Made by a program: the position numbers and the translations under genes. Of a stretch of 17,285 nucleotides of DNA, positions 14,301 to 17,285 are shown piece by piece. How positions within the stretch are numbered: position 1 is the first letter of the stretch; each line of letters begins with the position of its first letter. The stretch is taken from NCBI GenBank assembly GCA_023412475.1, contig JAEYNR010000018.1, positions 1 through 17,285 of the forward strand, written 5' to 3'. This DNA comes from Fibrobacterota bacterium (GTDB taxonomy: Bacteria > Fibrobacterota > Chitinivibrionia > Chitinivibrionales > Chitinispirillaceae). The notes below the pieces were generated by a model. The model saw only the letters and a program-made list of their open reading frames with translations, had not been told where the DNA came from and did no database searches.

Positions 14301-16541
14301 ATGCTTCAGAAAACTACCATCCGATACGTATGTTTTTGCGCACTCATATTCATAACGAATCAGTCTGCCCCGTGCAATGCTAATGATACTCAGTTTCCCA
14401 CACCAGAAATTCTCAAAGGAAATGTCGCATTCTGGAAAAAAATCTATTCTGAAGTATCACTGAAGGAAGGGCTGATTCATGATCGTGATTATCCGATGGT
14501 TATTTTTGAAAAGGTAAGCGGGGATGGTTCTTCTACAAAGGTCAAGAATCTTAGAGAACAAATAGTAGGCTCATTAAAAACGATAGCATCTCGACCAAAA
14601 TCGGAGTGGTCAGAAAGAGAAAAGCAGATTTACGACCTATACGTACAATATGCCGACTCCACCGCTATTACAGGAGCGGCAGAGCGGGTAAGATTCCAGC
14701 AAGGTCAGACAGAACGATTCCAGCAGGGCCTTAAACGCTCTGGGCTTTATCTGGATACTATCAAAGCGATATTTGAAAGATACGAAATACCGGAAAGACT
14801 TGTATACCTGCCCCATGTAGAATCTTCATTTAATACTGAAGCATATTCTAAAGTTGGAGCCGCAGGATTGTGGCAGTTCATGCGTGGAACTGGAAAACTA
14901 TACGGCATGAAAATCGATTACACTATCGATGAACGCAGAGATCCGATTATGTCAACTATAGCTGCAGCCAAATATCTCTCCTCCAGCTATCGGGAACTTA
15001 AATCCTGGCCTTTGGCCATCACCTCCTATAACCATGGGGTTTATGGAATGAAAAGAGCTGTGGCTCAAACCGGTTCCCGCGACCTGGGTTATATCATTCA
15101 GAATTATTCCAGCCGCTCCTTTAAATTCGCTTCGAGCAATTTCTACGGATGCTTTCTGGCAGCAAGCGAACTGGCCCATAATCATAAAAGTTACTTTCCT
15201 CAAATTAAACTTTATGCTCCAATCAGATACACCGATTTTACCCTTTCCCATTATATTCATCCCGATGTTATATGCAAATATTTTAATATCTCCCAAAAAA
15301 CTTTTTCAGAATTAAATCCGGCAATCCGCCCGGCTGTTTTCAAACAACATAAAAAGTTGCCCAAAGGGTTCGTAATTCATTTACCCGCTGAATTTAGCTC
15401 TGAATCAGTTTATGCCATGTTAGACAAAGTACCCGATTCCCTGAAAGCACTCGAACCTGAACGCCCTCAATACTATCGTGTCAATAGAGGAGACAACCTT
15501 TACGCCATATCTTCGCGTTTAGGAGTAAGTCTCAATGAGCTATTAATTGAAAATAATATCTCCAGAAAAAGTATCATTCGTGAGGGGCAGATTCTTCGCA
15601 TTCCTGGTAAAGCCACCAGCGGGACCAAAGTCGCTGTGGCCAGCACAAAAAAGGATGTTAAAAAACCCGATAAGTCCACAACATCTCCCATCCAGAGCGC
15701 TTCAGCAGAAAACAGCGAAACTGAAGCTATTATGGAAATAGCACAAGCAGAAGCTAAATCAATTATGCCTCCTGAAGAGAAGGTTGAATCTAAAGATATC
15801 GCAGTTGTGATTCCTCATCCGCCAGTGATCAAAACCGATTCCAAGGAGAAAAGTTCATCGGAAAAGGTAAGTAAAGAAAAACCATCGGAGGTAGTAGAAG
15901 AGATCAGCGATTCACTGAAAGCAGTCGCAATGACTCCTGCAGTAGACAACCCTGGGTCAGGTCCATCACAGAGACCATTTCTTTCCTCTGATTTCGATGT
16001 AAGCCTGTACAATCTGGATGTAGTGCTGCTATCATCTGGAAACAGTGCGGAACTGGTGGTCTCTATTGACGAGACTATTGGGCATTATGCAGACTGGCTC
16101 AAGATTCCCACCTGGCGAATAAGAAAACTCAACGATATGCGCAATTCTGATATCAGGATTAACAGCAAGATTCGCATTCCAATAGATCGCCAGGATGCAT
16201 TGGAGACATTCGCAGCAGCCCGTCTGGAACACCACATGGCATTAGAGGAAGACTTCTACACTCAGTACATGGTGGTTGATGTAAAGCCGATGGCCATAAA
16301 GAGAGGACAGACACTCTGGCATCTTTGTAATGAAGCAGATAACCCGATGCCTTTGTGGCTTTTCAAGAAGTATAACAAGCACCTGGATTTAAACAAACTG
16401 ATGCCTGGGACCACAGTCTGGATACCACTAATTGAAGAGAATGTTTCTGGGATTTATAACCCTGGTTTTGGTAAAACAGATTCTCATCCTTTGAGTGTTC
16501 CACTGAGAGATAAATCTCAGCAGATTAGAAGAATTCCATAG
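14301..16541 (+). CDS. mltD: MltD-like lytic transglycosylase with LysM modules
   Basis: I start at ATG 14301 (746 aa), with AGAGGA (14288-14293) seven bases upstream, rather than the in-frame TTG at 14280. A signal peptide covers about 1-27. The GH23 soluble-lytic-transglycosylase domain (about 150-270) contains the catalytic Glu174 in LPHVESSFN, then VGAAGLWQFMRGTG and ITSYNHGVYGM, as in MltD. It cleaves the glycan strands of peptidoglycan to 1,6-anhydro products in the periplasm. A first LysM (about 391-437: YRVNRGDNLYAISSRLGVSL) is followed by a Lys/Ser/Glu-rich linker (about 440-560), then two divergent LysM-like modules (about 585-630 and 657-711: IKRGQTLWHLCNEAD...PGTTVWIPL). The Cys in the signal region is not in a lipobox, unlike E. 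coli MltD. E. coli MltD is about 450 residues; the extra length is linker and LysM. Confidence 0.9.
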   Translation: MLQKTTIRYVCFCALIFITNQSAPCNANDTQFPTPEILKGNVAFWKKIYSEVSLKEGLIHDRDYPMVIFEKVSGDGSSTKVKNLREQIVGSLKTIASRPKSEWSEREKQIYDLYVQYADSTAITGAAERVRFQQGQTERFQQGLKRSGLYLDTIKAIFERYEIPERLVYLPHVESSFNTEAYSKVGAAGLWQFMRGTGKLYGMKIDYTIDERRDPIMSTIAAAKYLSSSYRELKSWPLAITSYNHGVYGMKRAVAQTGSRDLGYIIQNYSSRSFKFASSNFYGCFLAASELAHNHKSYFPQIKLYAPIRYTDFTLSHYIHPDVICKYFNISQKTFSELNPAIRPAVFKQHKKLPKGFVIHLPAEFSSESVYAMLDKVPDSLKALEPERPQYYRVNRGDNLYAISSRLGVSLNELLIENNISRKSIIREGQILRIPGKATSGTKVAVASTKKDVKKPDKSTTSPIQSASAENSETEAIMEIAQAEAKSIMPPEEKVESKDIAVVIPHPPVIKTDSKEKSSSEKVSKEKPSEVVEEISDSLKAVAMTPAVDNPGSGPSQRPFLSSDFDVSLYNLDVVLLSSGNSAELVVSIDETIGHYADWLKIPTWRIRKLNDMRNSDIRINSKIRIPIDRQDALETFAAARLEHHMALEEDFYTQYMVVDVKPMAIKRGQTLWHLCNEADNPMPLWLFKKYNKHLDLNKLMPGTTVWIPLIEENVSGIYNPGFGKTDSHPLSVPLRDKSQQIRRIP

Positions 16542-16603
16542 AATTTGGCAGGGATAGGAGGGAATTTGGGACTGTGGGAGTTTGATTCTCGGCGCTTTTT
16601 TTT

Positions 16604-16696
16604 GGGGACGGGGGAACACGGCAAAGATCATAATCCTTAGCTGATTTAGTATTTCACCCAGTTGTTTTTTAAGGGTATCGATAAAAATTAGGAGTT
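16604..16696 (+). repeat. G-rich dispersed repeat, copy 1
   Basis: A T-run precedes GGGGACGGGGGAAC (from 16604), followed after about 40 bases by CCCAGTTGTTTTTTAAGGG and a TATCGATAAAAA stretch. A second degenerate copy with the same order of parts begins at 16785. Both lie between mltD and the probable transposase fragment. Confidence 0.45.
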
Positions 16697-16784
16697 TTTC
16701 CTTATCAGGTTATTCGCTTTAGTCTATATTTTTTGATGAAGATGTTGTCAAGGCCTGGGGAGATGAGGTTATGTTTTTTCTTCT

Positions 16785-16867
16785 GGGGACGGAGGAAACC
16801 AATAATGATACAAATTTTGGATCTGAACCCAGTTGCTTTTAGCGGGCATTGACAAGGATACCAAGGA
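16785..16867 (+). repeat. G-rich dispersed repeat, copy 2
   Basis: GGGGACGGAGGAAAC (from 16785), preceded by a T-rich stretch, is followed by AACCCAGTTGCTTTTAGCGG and CATTGACAAGGATA, matching copy 1 in order and partly in sequence at an offset of 171-181 bases. Outside these two copies, 16542-17038 holds no supported gene and no clear terminator for mltD. Confidence 0.45.
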
Positions 16868-17038
16868 TTACTTGCCCCGGCAGGGTTGAGTTCTTAAGTA
16901 AATCAGTCGAATTTTTCTTTCCATACAGGAATCTAAGTCCCTACATATTAAAATTATCCTCAACCGTCAAATATTCCAGAAACTAACCGATATTCACTAT
17001 TCTGCAAAATGCAGTAACATGACTTCTGCACACAAGGC

Positions 17039-17069
17039 AAAAAAAAAGATGTCTCACTCAAGTCCGACA
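17039..17069 (-). terminator. Probable terminator for the right-edge transposase gene
   Basis: On the minus strand TGTC-GG-AC-TTGA-GT-GA-GACA (17069-17050) folds into a short stem with a tandem G/A mismatch, followed after TC by nine T (17047-17039). It lies 16 bases after the transposase stop codon. The stem is weak, so confidence is moderate. Confidence 0.45.
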
Positions 17070-17085
17070 ATAGTCAGGTTCTCGC

Positions 17086-17285
17086 TTATTGAATTGGCAA
17101 CTCCATACCCTTTTTCTTAGCAATTTTCTTCCCCAGTCTTGCCATTCTGCACACTGCAGTACTGGTTATGTTTAGTATTGCCGCAGTGCTTAAAGTTGTC
17201 ATCTCCAGAACCGTAACCGCAAAATAGCAATAGAGTTTTCGGGCATCTGAGAGCGCGTTCATTCTTCCCCTTGTTTTTATCTCTT
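17086..17285 (-). CDS. C-terminal part of REP-associated (Y1/IS200-like) transposase
   Basis: A minus-strand frame enters from the right edge and ends at TAA (17088-17086), giving the last 65 residues. They include SDARKLYCYFAVTVLEMTT, then AAILNITSTAVCRMARLGKK and IAKKKGM. This is the helix-turn-helix tail common to a group of REP-associated tyrosine transposases (family wording: 'R-x-L-x-C-Y-W-A-V-x-E-L-G ... L-x-I-S-x-x-A-V-x-x-x-x-R-G-x-x-I-A'). The catalytic Y1 domain lies beyond the window and could not be checked. These proteins act on single-stranded hairpin DNA, often REP sequences nearby. Here the Gly of RG is LG and the Leu-Gly of ELG is EMT, so it may be diverged. The upstream repeats at 16604 and 16785 could be related elements. 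Confidence 0.62.
   Translation of the reverse strand, partial: EIKTRGRMNALSDARKLYCYFAVTVLEMTTLSTAAILNITSTAVCRMARLGKKIAKKKGMELPIQ

Noticed and set aside
1..17285. CRISPR arrays, tRNA, rRNA, toxin-antitoxin or phage modules
   Set aside because: No regularly spaced direct repeats, no tRNA-like cloverleaf or rRNA sequence, and no recognisable defence or phage genes were seen by eye.

Overview
The window looks like chromosome from an AT-rich, Gram-negative bacterium. It encodes an outer-membrane TonB-dependent receptor with its inner-membrane motor, lipoproteins, and an exported murein transglycosylase. The mix of a Hanks-type kinase, a PrsK-like histidine kinase, a secreted beta-helix protein ending in a 'choice-of-anchor'-like tail, and a receptor carrying a TonB_C domain is what one might meet in the FCB group (Fibrobacterota/Chitinivibrionia-like) or delta-proteobacterial lineages. 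That placement is inference from family content only. No rRNA, tRNA or CRISPR array was seen.

Layout. 1-86: probable promoter and first codons of a leftward gene. 235-2307 (-): membrane histidine kinase of the PrsK type. 2752-2922 (+): 56-residue lipoprotein with a strong ribosome site and a clear terminator. 3369-4517 (+): Ser/Thr kinase with an N-terminal helical domain and one membrane segment; its C-terminal tail appears to continue to about 4850 through two compensating frame changes. 5059-5478 (+): Rnk/GreA-like RNA-polymerase-binding protein. 5479-5954: gene-free stretch with a GC-rich hairpin, a period-6 palindromic repeat and another inverted repeat. 5955-7043 (+): secreted beta-helix protein, convergent with the following leftward block.

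7054-13750 (-) is a TonB block: exbB, two different exbD genes and tonB, packed with overlapping or abutting ends, then a 401-base gap, then a TonB-dependent receptor and a co-oriented probable lipoprotein. The motor proteins would energise the receptor through TonB; the lipoprotein is a candidate partner of the receptor. Two things stand out: the receptor has its own TonB_C-like domain before the plug, and the first ExbD has Asn where the proton-path Asp normally lies, while the second ExbD keeps Asp. A long inverted repeat sits directly before the receptor start codon.

14301-16541 (+): MltD-like lytic transglycosylase with three LysM-like modules and a good promoter. 16542-17285: two related G-rich repeats and, at the right edge on the minus strand, the C-terminal 65 residues of what looks like a REP-associated (Y1/IS200-like) transposase followed by a likely terminator. 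I did not find a clearly new multi-gene system. The most unusual elements are the TonB_C-bearing receptor with its start-proximal inverted repeat, the Asp/Asn ExbD pair, and the frame-broken kinase tail.
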